64,000 bases of DNA from CAYYKD01 sp964471825 (GCA_964471825.1 CAYYKD010000003.1:62001-126000), one strand, 5' to 3'. Shown: positions 9,551 to 18,641, counted from the stretch's first letter. The notes: generated by a model not told the origin, from the letters alone. Numbers and translations are program-made.

Positions 9551-9625
9551 TGTACCGGCAAAGTAGGTTTTTCGAGATGTCTTATTACTTATGAAAATAC
9601 TACAGAATGCCGGAGTGATTTTCCA
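9551..9625. repeat. Intergenic inverted repeat with CCGGCA/TGCCGG arms
   Basis: TACCGGCAAAG near 9554 and ATGCCGGAGTGATTTT near 9607 form inverted arms about 50 bases apart. A similar arrangement (TCCGGCAAAA ... TTTTGCCGGA) lies at 42254-42370. Just upstream, 9510-9540 holds an imperfect direct repeat of ACTAAACCATTCAACC. The 9492-9733 gap otherwise contains only the promoter below. Confidence 0.35.
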
Positions 9626-9659
9626 TAAAATTGAATTTACACAAAATAGAATATTTTTC

Positions 9660-9689
9660 TTGACAATCTATATTTAAATATGGTTTATT
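9660..9689 (+). promoter_or_regulatory. Predicted promoter of the acyl-CoA ligase gene
   Basis: TTGACA at 9660-9665 and TTTATT at 9684-9689, spaced 18 bases, about 55 bases before the start codon. Confidence 0.45.
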
Positions 9690-9745
9690 GTTTTTGTAGA
9701 TAAGTCCTGTTGGTGTCAAAATAATTTTATTTAATGGAGAATACT

Positions 9746-11668
9746 ATGTATAATGACCTAAAAACCTTGGTAGATGTAATGTATAACTCAAAGAATCGAG
9801 TTGGAGAGAAAACTTTTCTTAAATACAGAGTTGATGAAAAATTTACTGATATTTCATACAACAAATTTGTTGAGATGGTTGAGGGATTGTCCGGATCACT
9901 CTACGAGGCGGGACTAAAAAAAGGTGATAGGGTGGGCATTATATCAGACAACCTCTATAAATGGCTTGTTGCGGATATGGCAATTCTCTCTCTTGGTGCA
10001 GCCGATGTTCCTAGAGGGTCAGACTCCACACCCCAGGAAGTTCAGTATATACTCAAACATTCAGGTGCGGTGTTCTGCTTTGTAGAGTCGCCAAAAGAGG
10101 CTGATATGATTATTTCATTTATCAGTGAGATCCCTGAATTAAAAAAGATAATCCTGTTAACCGGTTCAACTGAAGAGGTTAAAGGCAAACTGCCTTCTGG
10201 AATAGGTCTTACAACTTTTGATGAGTTGCTTAAAGATGGCTACAAACTGTATGAAAAAAACCGTAATGATATCGAGAAGATTAGAAATTCTATAAATAGC
10301 GATGATCTGGTTACTCTTATTTACACATCCGGCACAACAGGTGCTCCTAAGGGGGTTATGCTTACAAATAAGAATATAATGCATAATCTTCACTCGCTAC
10401 CGGACATTCTGCCTGTAACACATAAAGATAGATGGGTCTCTATACTACCGGTTTGGCATGTGTTTGAGAGAACTGTTGAATATTGTGTAATGATCACCGG
10501 TGGTCTGATGGCATATTCTAAGCCGGCAGCTAAATTTCTCCTTCCTGACCTGGAGGAAATCAAACCGACATTTATGGTCTCAGTTCCCAGAGTATGGCAG
10601 TCAGTCTATAATGGCGTTCTAGCAAAAGTTGATAAGGGTTCACCTGTAAAGAAGGGGCTTTTCTACGGATTTTTAAGCATTGGCAGTCTATTTATTAATC
10701 TGAAAAAAACTATTCTCAATCTTCATCCGAAATATAAAAAGGAATTTTTCCTATTAAGGTTGATTAAACTTCTATTTAGCCTTGTAGGGTTTATAGCTCT
10801 ACTTCCTCTATATGCACTTGGTGATCTTCTTGTATTCAGAAAGGTTAGAGCAAAGACGGGCGGTAAACTGATCGGCCCTATTTCAGGCGGAGGTGCATTA
10901 CCACCATATGTTGATCTATTCTTTGCAGTTATTGGTGTAGAGATAATTGAGGGCTACGGACTAACAGAGACCTCACCTGTAGTCGGGGTAAGAACATTCA
11001 GTACTAAGGTTCCTACAACTATCGGGCGGCCTATACCCGGCTGTCAGATTATGATAGGTGACGAGAACTTCAAACCTCTCCCATGCCAGCAGGATAAAGG
11101 GATTGTCTACATAAAAGGTGATCTTGTAATGGCCGGCTACTATAAAGCAGAAGATAAGACAAGGGCAGTTATAAATGATCAGGGCTGGTTTAATTCAGGA
11201 GATCTAGGTAGATTAACTATTTCTGGGGAACTTCATCTATGCGGCCGTGCCAAAGATACAATAGTTCTGATCGGTGGCGAAAACATCGAGCCTGAGCCGA
11301 TTGAGGCAAAAATACTTGAGGATCAGATGATTCATCAGGTAATAATCGCAGGACAGGATCAGAAAGTACTTAGTGCACTTATTTGCCCAAATGATGAAAG
11401 ACTGTTGGATTTTGCTAAATCTCATGGAATACAGGGCAATACTCGAGCAGAACTAATCAAGAACCCTAAGATTATTGAAGAATATGAACGGATTGCAAAA
11501 ACACAGTCAAGTCCAAAGAATGGATTTAAATCCTATGAAAGGGTACAGTTTATAACATTGTTAAATGAAAACTTCGAACTAGGCAAGGAGATGACAAACA
11601 GTCTTAAATTAAAAAGAAATGTTATCTTTGACAAGTATTCTAAAGAGATATCGGAGATGTACAAATAA
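9746..11668 (+). CDS. Long-chain fatty acid-CoA ligase (AMP-forming)
   Basis: Activates fatty acids to acyl-CoA through an acyl-adenylate. Adenylate-forming motifs are all present: the phosphate-binding loop YTSGTTGAPKGV near residue 195, GYGLTETSP near residue 410, NSGDLGRL near residue 485, and the hinge GRAKDTIVLIGGENIEPEP near residue 505. A hydrophobic stretch (LLFSLVGFIALLPLYAL, about 335-355) is typical of the FadD15-like ligases of about 640 residues and may anchor the enzyme at the membrane. The start at 9746 is chosen because GGAGA precedes it; an ATG at 9734 lacks such a site. The dihydrouridine synthase gene follows immediately. Chain-length preference cannot be read. Confidence 0.92.
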   Translation: MYNDLKTLVDVMYNSKNRVGEKTFLKYRVDEKFTDISYNKFVEMVEGLSGSLYEAGLKKGDRVGIISDNLYKWLVADMAILSLGAADVPRGSDSTPQEVQYILKHSGAVFCFVESPKEADMIISFISEIPELKKIILLTGSTEEVKGKLPSGIGLTTFDELLKDGYKLYEKNRNDIEKIRNSINSDDLVTLIYTSGTTGAPKGVMLTNKNIMHNLHSLPDILPVTHKDRWVSILPVWHVFERTVEYCVMITGGLMAYSKPAAKFLLPDLEEIKPTFMVSVPRVWQSVYNGVLAKVDKGSPVKKGLFYGFLSIGSLFINLKKTILNLHPKYKKEFFLLRLIKLLFSLVGFIALLPLYALGDLLVFRKVRAKTGGKLIGPISGGGALPPYVDLFFAVIGVEIIEGYGLTETSPVVGVRTFSTKVPTTIGRPIPGCQIMIGDENFKPLPCQQDKGIVYIKGDLVMAGYYKAEDKTRAVINDQGWFNSGDLGRLTISGELHLCGRAKDTIVLIGGENIEPEPIEAKILEDQMIHQVIIAGQDQKVLSALICPNDERLLDFAKSHGIQGNTRAELIKNPKIIEEYERIAKTQSSPKNGFKSYERVQFITLLNENFELGKEMTNSLKLKRNVIFDKYSKEISEMYK

Positions 11669-11727
11669 TTTTTTCAAAAGATGCATTTATAGATGGGCTA
11701 TTCAAGGGGGAGACTCTCCCTCTTGTA

Positions 11728-12717
11728 TTGGCACCGATGGCAGACCTCACACATACCGGTTTTAGAACACTCGTTGAACATTTTGGCGGCTGTGATCTCT
11801 ATTTTAGCGAGATGATCTCAGTTGGTGCACTTGTTAGTTGTGCAAAATACGAAAAGTTTTATGTTAATCCGTCCCCCGTACCGAGGAAGACGATATTTCA
11901 ACTTATCGGCGGAAATCCCGAGTACTTCATAGAGGCTGTAGAGTTATTAAAACACGATCCTCATCTAGTTGAAAATCCGGTTGCAGGGTATGACATAAAT
12001 ATGGGTTGCGGTGCACCCGGCATAAAAGTACTTGGCGGCGGGATCTACCTTAGAAAGGAAACCGCTAAGATAAAACAGATCATAGAGTCACTTCGCAAGA
12101 TCTTACCTGATCAGACACTCTCAATTAAAATTAGAATTGGCGATGAGTTAACCGACTCAAACAACAAAAATTTGGAAAAAGAGAACCTTCTTACATTCTG
12201 TAGAATGGCCTGTGATAGCGGAGTTGATTTTATTACACTTCATCCGCGATATAGCGACGAGAGATTTAGGCGGACAGCCCGATGGGAGTTTGTTCAATAT
12301 CTAAAGGAAAAAACTTCAATTCCAATTATCGGATGCGGTGATGTAACAGACTATTCTGCCTATCAAAATAAAACCAGGTTTAACCCTTCTGCGATCATGA
12401 TCGGAAGAGCAGCGATTAGAATGCCCTGGATTTTTAGGATGATTAAAGAATTTGACTCAGACTCAAAGGAATTTACTGTTGATCTCTATGATACATACAA
12501 GAGATTTGTTGAGAATCTTAGGATCTATCAACATGAAGACTTCTGGCCATCAAGACTAAAGAAATTTTCAGTCTACTTCTTTTATAATCTTGCATTCGGT
12601 AATTATCTAAAAAACCAAATCTACCACCTAAGAGACTTCAACGAAATTGACGGAATAATCAGACAATACTTTGAAGATAATAGACCTGAACAGGTTAAAA
12701 CCTTCAAAAACAGTTGA
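11728..12717 (+). CDS. dus: tRNA-dihydrouridine synthase (start uncertain)
   Basis: FMN-dependent enzyme reducing uridines in tRNA. Diagnostic segments: LAPMADLTHTGFR at the start, NMGCGAPGIKVLGGG containing the probable catalytic Cys, the phosphate-binding SIKIRIG, FITLHPR and MIGRAAIRMPW. The coordinates use a TTG at 11728, but this cuts into the first beta-strand. The frame is open back to 11644 and encodes IFSKDAFIDGLFKGETLPLV directly after the ligase stop, with no ATG, GTG or TTG there; an ATT or ATA overlapping the ligase stop would restore a normal N-terminus. A purine-rich AAGGGGGAG at 11704-11712 lies 15 bases before the TTG. Probably co-transcribed with the ligase gene. Confidence 0.88.
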   Translation: MAPMADLTHTGFRTLVEHFGGCDLYFSEMISVGALVSCAKYEKFYVNPSPVPRKTIFQLIGGNPEYFIEAVELLKHDPHLVENPVAGYDINMGCGAPGIKVLGGGIYLRKETAKIKQIIESLRKILPDQTLSIKIRIGDELTDSNNKNLEKENLLTFCRMACDSGVDFITLHPRYSDERFRRTARWEFVQYLKEKTSIPIIGCGDVTDYSAYQNKTRFNPSAIMIGRAAIRMPWIFRMIKEFDSDSKEFTVDLYDTYKRFVENLRIYQHEDFWPSRLKKFSVYFFYNLAFGNYLKNQIYHLRDFNEIDGIIRQYFEDNRPEQVKTFKNS

Positions 12718-12783
12718 CTGATTCAACACTTTATCGTAAACTCAACTGATAAATTATCCTATAGGGAACTATCCGAGGGAAAA

Positions 12784-13263
12784 ATGAACTCATTAACAAC
12801 ATATACAGAACATAAAGATTCAAGTATAGATATTCAAGCTGATCTAAACCAAGCTTTAATAAATGAAACTATGCTGAAAGGCAAGGTCATTGGAAACCTG
12901 ACAGCTAACAGGTATCAAGTAAACATAGAGAATGACTCCTGTAAATCGTGTTCATCATTTGGGCATAAATGTTCAACAGGCGGGTGCTTAATGACTGTAG
13001 TCTCGGAGGTCTTGTTAAATCCGGGCGATGCCGTTCTTGTTGAGAATAATCCTTCAAAGAATATCCTTGGGGCAGGCCTGTTATTTCTATTTCCATTGGT
13101 CTCATTGTTCTTAGTTTATTTTTTGACCGACATTGTTTTTAATAATCAAATAGCAGCCTCTGTTACTTCAGTTATTTCATTGTTACCGTCCTACTTCTTA
13201 GTGTATATCTTATCTAAAAAGTATTTCAATAAACTACCCGGAGCATACAAATCAGATGAATAG
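12784..13263 (+). CDS. rseC: RseC/MucC-family integral membrane protein
   Basis: A 159-residue protein with the RseC signature: a cysteine cluster CKSCSSFGHKCSTGGC near residues 58-73, a short beta-rich segment (VVSEVLLNPGDAVLVE) and two adjoining membrane helices (about 100-120 and 125-145). RseC proteins modulate sigma-E in gammaproteobacteria and are linked with Rnf-like Rsx complexes that keep SoxR reduced. An Rnf complex is encoded 18 kb away, so a redox link is possible but inferred. GAGGG lies just before the ATG. The stop overlaps the start of the Rel/SpoT gene by eight bases, implying coupled translation. Confidence 0.75.
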   Translation: MNSLTTYTEHKDSSIDIQADLNQALINETMLKGKVIGNLTANRYQVNIENDSCKSCSSFGHKCSTGGCLMTVVSEVLLNPGDAVLVENNPSKNILGAGLLFLFPLVSLFLVYFLTDIVFNNQIAASVTSVISLLPSYFLVYILSKKYFNKLPGAYKSDE

Positions 13264-15103
13264 TATAGGTGATCTCTTAAATGGTGAAAATGATCCGGTC
13301 AAACTACTCGAACTGCTAATGAGCAGGATAAATGGAATGGCTCAGGATGATATAGAATTGATAGTAAAGGCCTACAGGTTTGCTGAGGAAAGACACAGAG
13401 GTCAGGCAAGGGCATCAGGCGAACCGTTTATCATCCACCCCCTATCAGTAGCAATAAATCTCTCTGTTATGAATGTTGATAAGAATATGATAATAACAGG
13501 TCTACTTCATGATGTGGTTGAAGATACAGAGGTAACGCTTAATGACATCTCCGAGATGTTTGGAGCAGATGTCGCGTTTCTTGTCGATGGTGTTACAAAG
13601 ATAACTAAGCTAAAATCCTCGAATTCATTTGACGCAAAGGCTGAAACTATCAGAAAAATGCTTCTTGCAATGATTGGCGATCCAAGGGTTATAATTATCA
13701 AGTTTGCCGACAAGTTGCACAATATGCGAACCCTGGGATTTCTCAGAGAGGACAAACAGAGACGGATAGCAACAGAGACACTTGAAATATATGCACCGCT
13801 TGCCGGTAAGCTGGGATTGAACACAATTAAGACTGAGCTGGAGGATCTCTCATTTAAACACCTCTTTAGGGACTCCTATGAACTAATCGATGAGACACTT
13901 AAACAGTGGAGCGTTGAATGGGAAAGCAGTGATCAGATCGTTCAGAAAAAACTAAGAGAGAAACTTATAGATGGCCGTATCCCCTTTAAGATAAAATCAA
14001 GAAACAAACATTACTACTCAATATTCAATAAGATGAGAAAGTATAACAAAAAGATTGAAGAAATATTTGATCTCCATGGTCTAAGGATAATTACAGATAC
14101 GGTTGAGAATTGTTATCAGATATTCGGGCTTGTTCACAGTCTATGGCAGCCGATACCGGGGAGATTTAAGGACTACATTGCAAATCCCAAGGAAAACGGA
14201 TATAGATCACTTCATACTACGGTTCTACTTGATAAGCGAAAGGCCGTAGAGATTCAGATCAGAACTCAGGACATGGATGAGGTAAATGAGTACGGTATTG
14301 CGGCACACTGGTACTATAAGAAAGGGGAGTCTGCTGTTCAGAGAGAGCTTGACTGGTTGAACAAACTAAAGCAGGTTCATAATGAACAACTTAGCTCAGA
14401 GGAATACTACGAGCAAATAAGAGATGAGATCTTAAAGGATCAGATATTTGTCTTTACACCTAAGGGGGATCCAATCCAGCTGCCAAAGGGTGCTACTGCG
14501 ATCGATCTTGCCTATAGAATACATACTGACATAGGTAACCGATGTAAGGGTGCAAAGGGCAATGGGAAGATTATACCTCTTGATGCACCGCTAGAGAACG
14601 GTATGATTGTTGATATACTAACCACTAAGACACCTAATCCGCGAGAATCATGGCTCTCCTTTGTTAAGACCACACATGCCCAGAGAAAGATAAGGCATGA
14701 ACTTATTCGCTATAGTGAAAAAAATGGCTATAGCGACAAACATGATAGATCTGAAAAACCGGAAAAACCGGAAAAACCGGATAAAACAGATAAATCTGAT
14801 AAAAATGACAGACTTGACAAAACCCGAACAGACCGTGATGAGTCAAGACAGGGCAATAAGAGCACTAAGAAGACAATAAATGAAACAGGTCAAGATTCTA
14901 CCGGAAAATTCAAGATAGAGGTGTTCGGTGAAAAGAATGTACTCTTTGCAGTAGCAAACTGTTGCAATCCTGCCCCATCTGATGATTGCGTTGGGCTTGT
15001 TTCCAGAGGCAGAGGGATTATTATTCATAAAAGAGGGTGTTCAAATTTAAAAAATGTAAAGGATAGGGATCTCAGACTGCTCGAGATTAAATGGGGGAAA
15101 TAA
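13256..15103 (+). CDS. relA/spoT: Bifunctional (p)ppGpp synthetase/hydrolase, Rel/SpoT family
   Basis: Makes and degrades the stringent alarmone. The N-terminal HD hydrolase has its metal ligands (HPLSVA, LLHDVVEDT, KFADKLHNMRTL). The synthetase domain carries GRFKDYIANPKENGYRSLH; RFKD fits the RXKD form found in bifunctional enzymes rather than the EXDD of synthetase-only RelA. A TGS domain (IFVFTPKGDPIQLPKGAT) follows at about 395-455. Then comes an unusual Lys/Asp/Glu-rich linker (about 495-540, encoded by tandem GAAAAACCG-type repeats), and a Cys-containing domain (VANCCNPAPSDDCVG, HKRGCSNL). At 615 residues it lacks the C-terminal ACT domain of longer Rel proteins. Overlaps rseC by eight bases. 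Confidence 0.93.
   Translation: MNSIGDLLNGENDPVKLLELLMSRINGMAQDDIELIVKAYRFAEERHRGQARASGEPFIIHPLSVAINLSVMNVDKNMIITGLLHDVVEDTEVTLNDISEMFGADVAFLVDGVTKITKLKSSNSFDAKAETIRKMLLAMIGDPRVIIIKFADKLHNMRTLGFLREDKQRRIATETLEIYAPLAGKLGLNTIKTELEDLSFKHLFRDSYELIDETLKQWSVEWESSDQIVQKKLREKLIDGRIPFKIKSRNKHYYSIFNKMRKYNKKIEEIFDLHGLRIITDTVENCYQIFGLVHSLWQPIPGRFKDYIANPKENGYRSLHTTVLLDKRKAVEIQIRTQDMDEVNEYGIAAHWYYKKGESAVQRELDWLNKLKQVHNEQLSSEEYYEQIRDEILKDQIFVFTPKGDPIQLPKGATAIDLAYRIHTDIGNRCKGAKGNGKIIPLDAPLENGMIVDILTTKTPNPRESWLSFVKTTHAQRKIRHELIRYSEKNGYSDKHDRSEKPEKPEKPDKTDKSDKNDRLDKTRTDRDESRQGNKSTKKTINETGQDSTGKFKIEVFGEKNVLFAVANCCNPAPSDDCVGLVSRGRGIIIHKRGCSNLKNVKDRDLRLLEIKWGK
14741..14860 (+). repeat. Simple-sequence tract inside Rel/SpoT
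   Basis: Three tandem copies of GAAAAACCG followed by degenerate GATAAAxxx units encode a charged linker (EKPEKPEKPDKTDKSDKND). It looks like a slippage-generated expansion that kept frame. Confidence 0.7.
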
Positions 15104-15104
15104 C

Positions 15105-15686
15105 ATGAAAACAGTTGTATTTTTTGCGGGCCGCTCTGAGGCCGATGCATTATTAAATCACTCAGGTATTAAATTTAACAAGGTCTCAGGTGATTGCTAT
15201 ATTGATAGTGAGGGAAAAATATTCATCTATATAACCGGAATCGGGGTTGATGCTGTAAATAGTTTCTTTAAGAAACATGATTTAAAGATTGACAACAAGA
15301 ATCTATACATCAAGGCCGGGTCCTGCGGCATCATAAACAGAAAATTTGAAATAATGACACCTCTCTATCCTTCAAGTGTCTCTGACGCCATAGAGACAAA
15401 TAGGACTATTGAGTTGCAAAGAGATTCTAAGACCGGTGCAGATAATATTAAACTAATAAGTACTACACAACCAATAAATAATGAGATACTTAGAGATCAG
15501 TTTGGCAATTATGACCTTGTTGATATGGAGTCATATACTATTGCCGGTCTTATTCCTTCGATCAGGATAATACTTGTAGGTACAGATCTTGCAGACAGTA
15601 ATTCTAAGATTGATTTTATGATGAATATTAAGAACGCATCTGACAAACTACGGGATGCAATACTTCAGATGATAAAAAAACGATAA
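15105..15686 (+). CDS. Nucleoside phosphorylase-superfamily protein (divergent)
   Basis: A 193-residue protein starting two bases after the Rel/SpoT stop, so translationally coupled. Its pattern matches the PNP/MTAN fold: an N-terminal strand VVFFAGRSEADALL, a glycine-rich turn ITGIGVDAVNS, KAGSCGIIN, and VDMESYTIA corresponding to the VEMEAAA ribose-binding motif of 5'-methylthioadenosine/S-adenosylhomocysteine nucleosidases. It is shorter than typical MTAN (about 230), so substrate and activity are uncertain. Its place between Rel/SpoT and MurJ does not define a role. Confidence 0.6.
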   Translation: MKTVVFFAGRSEADALLNHSGIKFNKVSGDCYIDSEGKIFIYITGIGVDAVNSFFKKHDLKIDNKNLYIKAGSCGIINRKFEIMTPLYPSSVSDAIETNRTIELQRDSKTGADNIKLISTTQPINNEILRDQFGNYDLVDMESYTIAGLIPSIRIILVGTDLADSNSKIDFMMNIKNASDKLRDAILQMIKKR

Positions 15687-15713
15687 AGATAACGATAACG
15701 ATAAAGATAATCA
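15684..15713 (+). repeat. GATAAx simple-sequence repeat
   Basis: Tandem units of GATAAC/GATAAA/GATAAT immediately after the phosphorylase-like gene; the same kind of unit appears in the linkers of the Rel/SpoT and MurJ genes on either side. Confidence 0.6.
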
Positions 15714-15743
15714 AAAATATGAATAAAAAATAAGAAACAGAAA

Positions 15744-17441
15744 ATGATATTACGCTTATTAAAGAAATTATTTACAGGCAGATTTACAATAAATGCAACG
15801 CTTCTAATTGCGGTATTCTCACTTCTCTCGAGAGTTCTCGGTCTACTAAGATCAACGCTGATGGCTGCATTCTACGGAGCAACTGAGAGTCAGGGGTTTG
15901 CGGATTGCTATGCTGTTAGCTTTAAACTTCCTGATATCATATTCAATCTAATTGTATCCGGTGTTATATCAGTTGTACTTGTCCCATACTTCTCTTCACT
16001 TTTAGTGGCACACAGAGACAGAGACAGAGGCACGGATAAAGATACAGATAGTGGCACAGATAGAGATAGTGAAAAACAAAGAAAGATTGAAAAAGAGCGA
16101 AAGATTGAAAAAGAGGCCGAGTTGGACGCAATCAACAGGGGCTGTTCCAATTTTTTAAATATTTTTTTTATCCTGCTTGCGGTTTTTAATATTGCAGCCT
16201 ACATATTTACCCCATATTTCGTAAGGGTTCATCTGGTTCCGGGTTGGACAGACCAGGTAAATATAGAGTTGACTATTAAGATGACAAGGATTCTGCTTCT
16301 TCAGGTCTTATTTATGACAATGTCAGGTGTGTTTAGTTCATATCTGAATTCGCTTGAGAAGTTTTTCTATTACAGTGTCGCGTTATTATCATACAATATA
16401 GGGATAATTCTCGGTATAACATTATTTGGCAAATTTATGAGTATAGAGGGTGTTGCGTGGGGTGCGGTTCTTGGTAGTTTCATGCAGTTCTTTATTCAAT
16501 TCATAGGTGCAAGGATAAGCGGTTTTAAGTATCACTTTAGACTTCCAATAGTCAATAGGGAGATTGTTCATCTATTTGGCATCGCAGTCCCCAGAATTAT
16601 AGCACTCGGCGGAGAGCAGTTTGTTAAGTTTCAGCTTGTTAACTTTGGATCATTTATCTTTACGGGAGCGATATTTATATTCGAGTCAGCTGAGAATTTT
16701 GGAATGGTTCCCTATGGAATGATAGCAGTCAGCATATCTGTTACAGTTTTTCCTTTGTTTAGCAAGTTATTTGCCAGGGGTGAGTTCAATAGGGCGTTCT
16801 ATGCACTTTTTCACCATATTAGAATGGCACTATTCTACATGGTATTTATATCGATCTGTATTATAGTCTATAGGGTACAGTTAATCGATCTCCTGATCGG
16901 CTATAACAGATTTACTGCGAATGACATCAAACTAACCGCTGATGCACTTGCCTATTTTATGATAGGCATCCCATTTTTTTCACTCTCAATAATCATAGTT
17001 AGATATCTCTATGCACAGAAGATCTCCATCGCACCAATGATTTTTACACTGATCTCTGTTGTTGTAACAGTATTCTCTGCAAAGGCACTTATCCCGACAC
17101 TAAGCGTATCAGCACTCTCGGCAGGCCGTTCGGCAGGCTATGTTGTGCAGTTTGTTTTGATGATCTCCATGATAGTTATCCACACAGTTACTAAGTACAG
17201 ACCAATAACGATCCCATACGGCCAGATCAGACAGATCTTATTAATTATCCTTGCAAACGGGGTTATTCTATTAGGAGGTATATACCTTGAAAAATTTGCA
17301 CAGATAAATATCGCCGGCAAGCTTTCCCCATTGCTTGAGGGGTTGATTGGTGCTGTCGTCCTATCCATCTCATATTACTTGATAACAGCCCTGATGGGTA
17401 TTGAGGACTCAAAAAAACTGCTAAAAAAATTCACGGGTTAA
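15744..17441 (+). CDS. murJ: Lipid II flippase MurJ (MviN) with a charged insertion
   Basis: Polytopic inner-membrane protein (about 14 helices) that flips lipid-linked peptidoglycan precursor. The N-terminus has the family pattern SLLSRVLGLLRSTLMAAFYG and FKLPDIIFNLIVSG, and the later segments GMIAVSISVTVFPLFSK and FYALFHHIRM also fit. Between the second and third helices (residues about 90-133) there is a low-complexity insert of Arg/Asp/Thr then Lys/Glu repeats, encoded by an AAAGATTGAAAAAGAG-type duplication; in known MurJ this loop is short and cytoplasmic. At 565 residues the protein is longer than usual (about 510) by about that insert. Weak ribosome-binding site. Follows the phosphorylase-like gene by 57 bases. 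Confidence 0.92.
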   Translation: MILRLLKKLFTGRFTINATLLIAVFSLLSRVLGLLRSTLMAAFYGATESQGFADCYAVSFKLPDIIFNLIVSGVISVVLVPYFSSLLVAHRDRDRGTDKDTDSGTDRDSEKQRKIEKERKIEKEAELDAINRGCSNFLNIFFILLAVFNIAAYIFTPYFVRVHLVPGWTDQVNIELTIKMTRILLLQVLFMTMSGVFSSYLNSLEKFFYYSVALLSYNIGIILGITLFGKFMSIEGVAWGAVLGSFMQFFIQFIGARISGFKYHFRLPIVNREIVHLFGIAVPRIIALGGEQFVKFQLVNFGSFIFTGAIFIFESAENFGMVPYGMIAVSISVTVFPLFSKLFARGEFNRAFYALFHHIRMALFYMVFISICIIVYRVQLIDLLIGYNRFTANDIKLTADALAYFMIGIPFFSLSIIIVRYLYAQKISIAPMIFTLISVVVTVFSAKALIPTLSVSALSAGRSAGYVVQFVLMISMIVIHTVTKYRPITIPYGQIRQILLIILANGVILLGGIYLEKFAQINIAGKLSPLLEGLIGAVVLSISYYLITALMGIEDSKKLLKKFTG

Positions 17442-17507
17442 AGGCTCTTGTCCTCCAGTTGTAGAAATAAATCCCAAAGCAGATTTTATATGCTCGATTG
17501 TTCTCAT

Positions 17508-18395
17508 CTACAGCTTCTCTATTTCCTTTATCGATAGACCTGTAGCTTTTGAGATAATATCACTTGATACACCAAGTTTTTTAAAATTTCTTGCATCTTC
17601 AAGTTTACCTTTTTCTATCCCTTTTTCAATACCCTTTTCTGTAAAATAGGCTTCTAATGTCAACAATTTACTACCTCCTTCAGAGTTCTGTTTTTGTACT
17701 ATTTCAATTATTTGGTCTTCATTTAAGTTTTTAGTTAAGAAAATATATATCAAAAACAACTCTAATGTCTGAAAATTATTTAAAAGACCCAGTGTATTAA
17801 GGTTAGTTATGATTTTATTTACCGAATCAAGATCATCCTGACGAAATGCCGTTTTTAGAGCTATCATTGATGAAGATAGTAAAAGATTTTTGTGAAATGC
17901 ATCGCTGTTCTCTATATTAAAATTAATTGTATCATATAGAATATAACGAAAATTCAATAATAAGTTCTTTATAGAATCATCTACACTGAAAATGTTAGAA
18001 AATTCGCTTGGAATATCCCATTTTTCAGTGCCATGATAAAAGACTATAGGTATTATCAGTCGAAAATCCTTTTTGTCAGAAAAGTCGCGTTCAAACATAG
18101 AGTATGTGTAGGACAGTATCTGTAAGAAAAGAGCATTTGTATCGGGAAGGTAGGATTTGTGTTCAACAAGGATAAAAATATCGATATTCTTATCATCAAG
18201 TTTTGATTTAATTACAACATCAGAAAAAAATTCTTTAAATCGGGTTTGAATATATGAAGTGTCATCAAATTCAAGGTTTTTAAAATCAAGTTTTGATGAA
18301 ATATTAGAAGGTAGTGTTTCAAGCAAAAAATCCCTTGCATTATCGGGATTTTTAATAATGTTAACAAAGAAATCATTGTGTAAATTTTTTTCCAT
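17508..18395 (-). CDS. Rpn-family PD-(D/E)XK nuclease / YhgA-like putative transposase
   Basis: A 295-residue protein of the recombination-promoting nuclease (Rpn/YhgA-like, formerly transposase_31) family. Visible signatures: SDVVIKSK and NIDIFILVEHKSY, supplying the D...ExK nuclease residues near 77-95; ALFLQILSYTYSMFERDF; LIIPIVFYHGTEKW; and the characteristic repetitive tail GIEKGIEKGKLEDARNFKKLG with a short C-terminal helix. These proteins are DNA endonucleases associated with RecA-independent recombination and expand in copy number by intragenic repeat change. It is alone, convergent with murJ and divergent from the hybrid kinase. No Shine-Dalgarno sequence; the predicted promoter puts the transcription start at the ATG. 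Confidence 0.85.
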   Translation of the reverse strand: MEKNLHNDFFVNIIKNPDNARDFLLETLPSNISSKLDFKNLEFDDTSYIQTRFKEFFSDVVIKSKLDDKNIDIFILVEHKSYLPDTNALFLQILSYTYSMFERDFSDKKDFRLIIPIVFYHGTEKWDIPSEFSNIFSVDDSIKNLLLNFRYILYDTINFNIENSDAFHKNLLLSSSMIALKTAFRQDDLDSVNKIITNLNTLGLLNNFQTLELFLIYIFLTKNLNEDQIIEIVQKQNSEGGSKLLTLEAYFTEKGIEKGIEKGKLEDARNFKKLGVSSDIISKATGLSIKEIEKL

Positions 18396-18401
18396 GTTTA
18401 T

Positions 18402-18430
18402 ATAATATAAAAAACTATACTAAATGTCAA
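18402..18430 (-). promoter_or_regulatory. Predicted promoter of the Rpn-family gene (leaderless arrangement)
   Basis: On the minus strand TTGACA (18430-18425), a 17-base spacer and TATTAT (18407-18402) place the start of transcription about seven bases further on, at the A of the ATG at 18395. Confidence 0.4.
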
Positions 18431-18581
18431 TTTTTAATAACTATGAAAGACACTTTTTTTAATAATATCACGCAACCAGGATTATTCAGATTGTTATTCT
18501 ATACTTTTATTTTGTTTCTTCAGAGGCTCTATAGAGTAGATTTAACAGAATAAAAGTTAAAACTTATTAACGCTTATTGAT

Positions 18582-18610
18582 TTGACATATATTTATAATT
18601 TTGATATAAA
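18582..18610 (+). promoter_or_regulatory. Predicted promoter of the hybrid histidine kinase gene
   Basis: TTGACA at 18582-18587, 17 bases, then TATAAA at 18605-18610. A longer frame with a TTG at 18582 would begin inside this promoter, which argues for the ATG at 18642. Confidence 0.6.
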
Positions 18611-18641
18611 AGAACTAGGATTGTATAATTTTGGAGCGTTG

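Noticed and set aside
11704..11722. GGGAG-ACT-CTCCC hairpin as a terminator between the ligase and dus
   Set aside because: It is inside the open dus frame (residues KGETLPL) and has no T-run; more likely coding sequence.
12266..12285. GGACAGCCC inside dus as a repeat-family copy
   Set aside because: It lies in well-conserved coding sequence, has no inverted partner, and is explained by the protein sequence.
18582..18641. N-terminal extension of the cytoplasmic hybrid kinase from a TTG at 18582
   Set aside because: The TTG is part of a consensus TTGACA-17-TATAAA promoter, and the ATG at 18642 has its own GGAG site.
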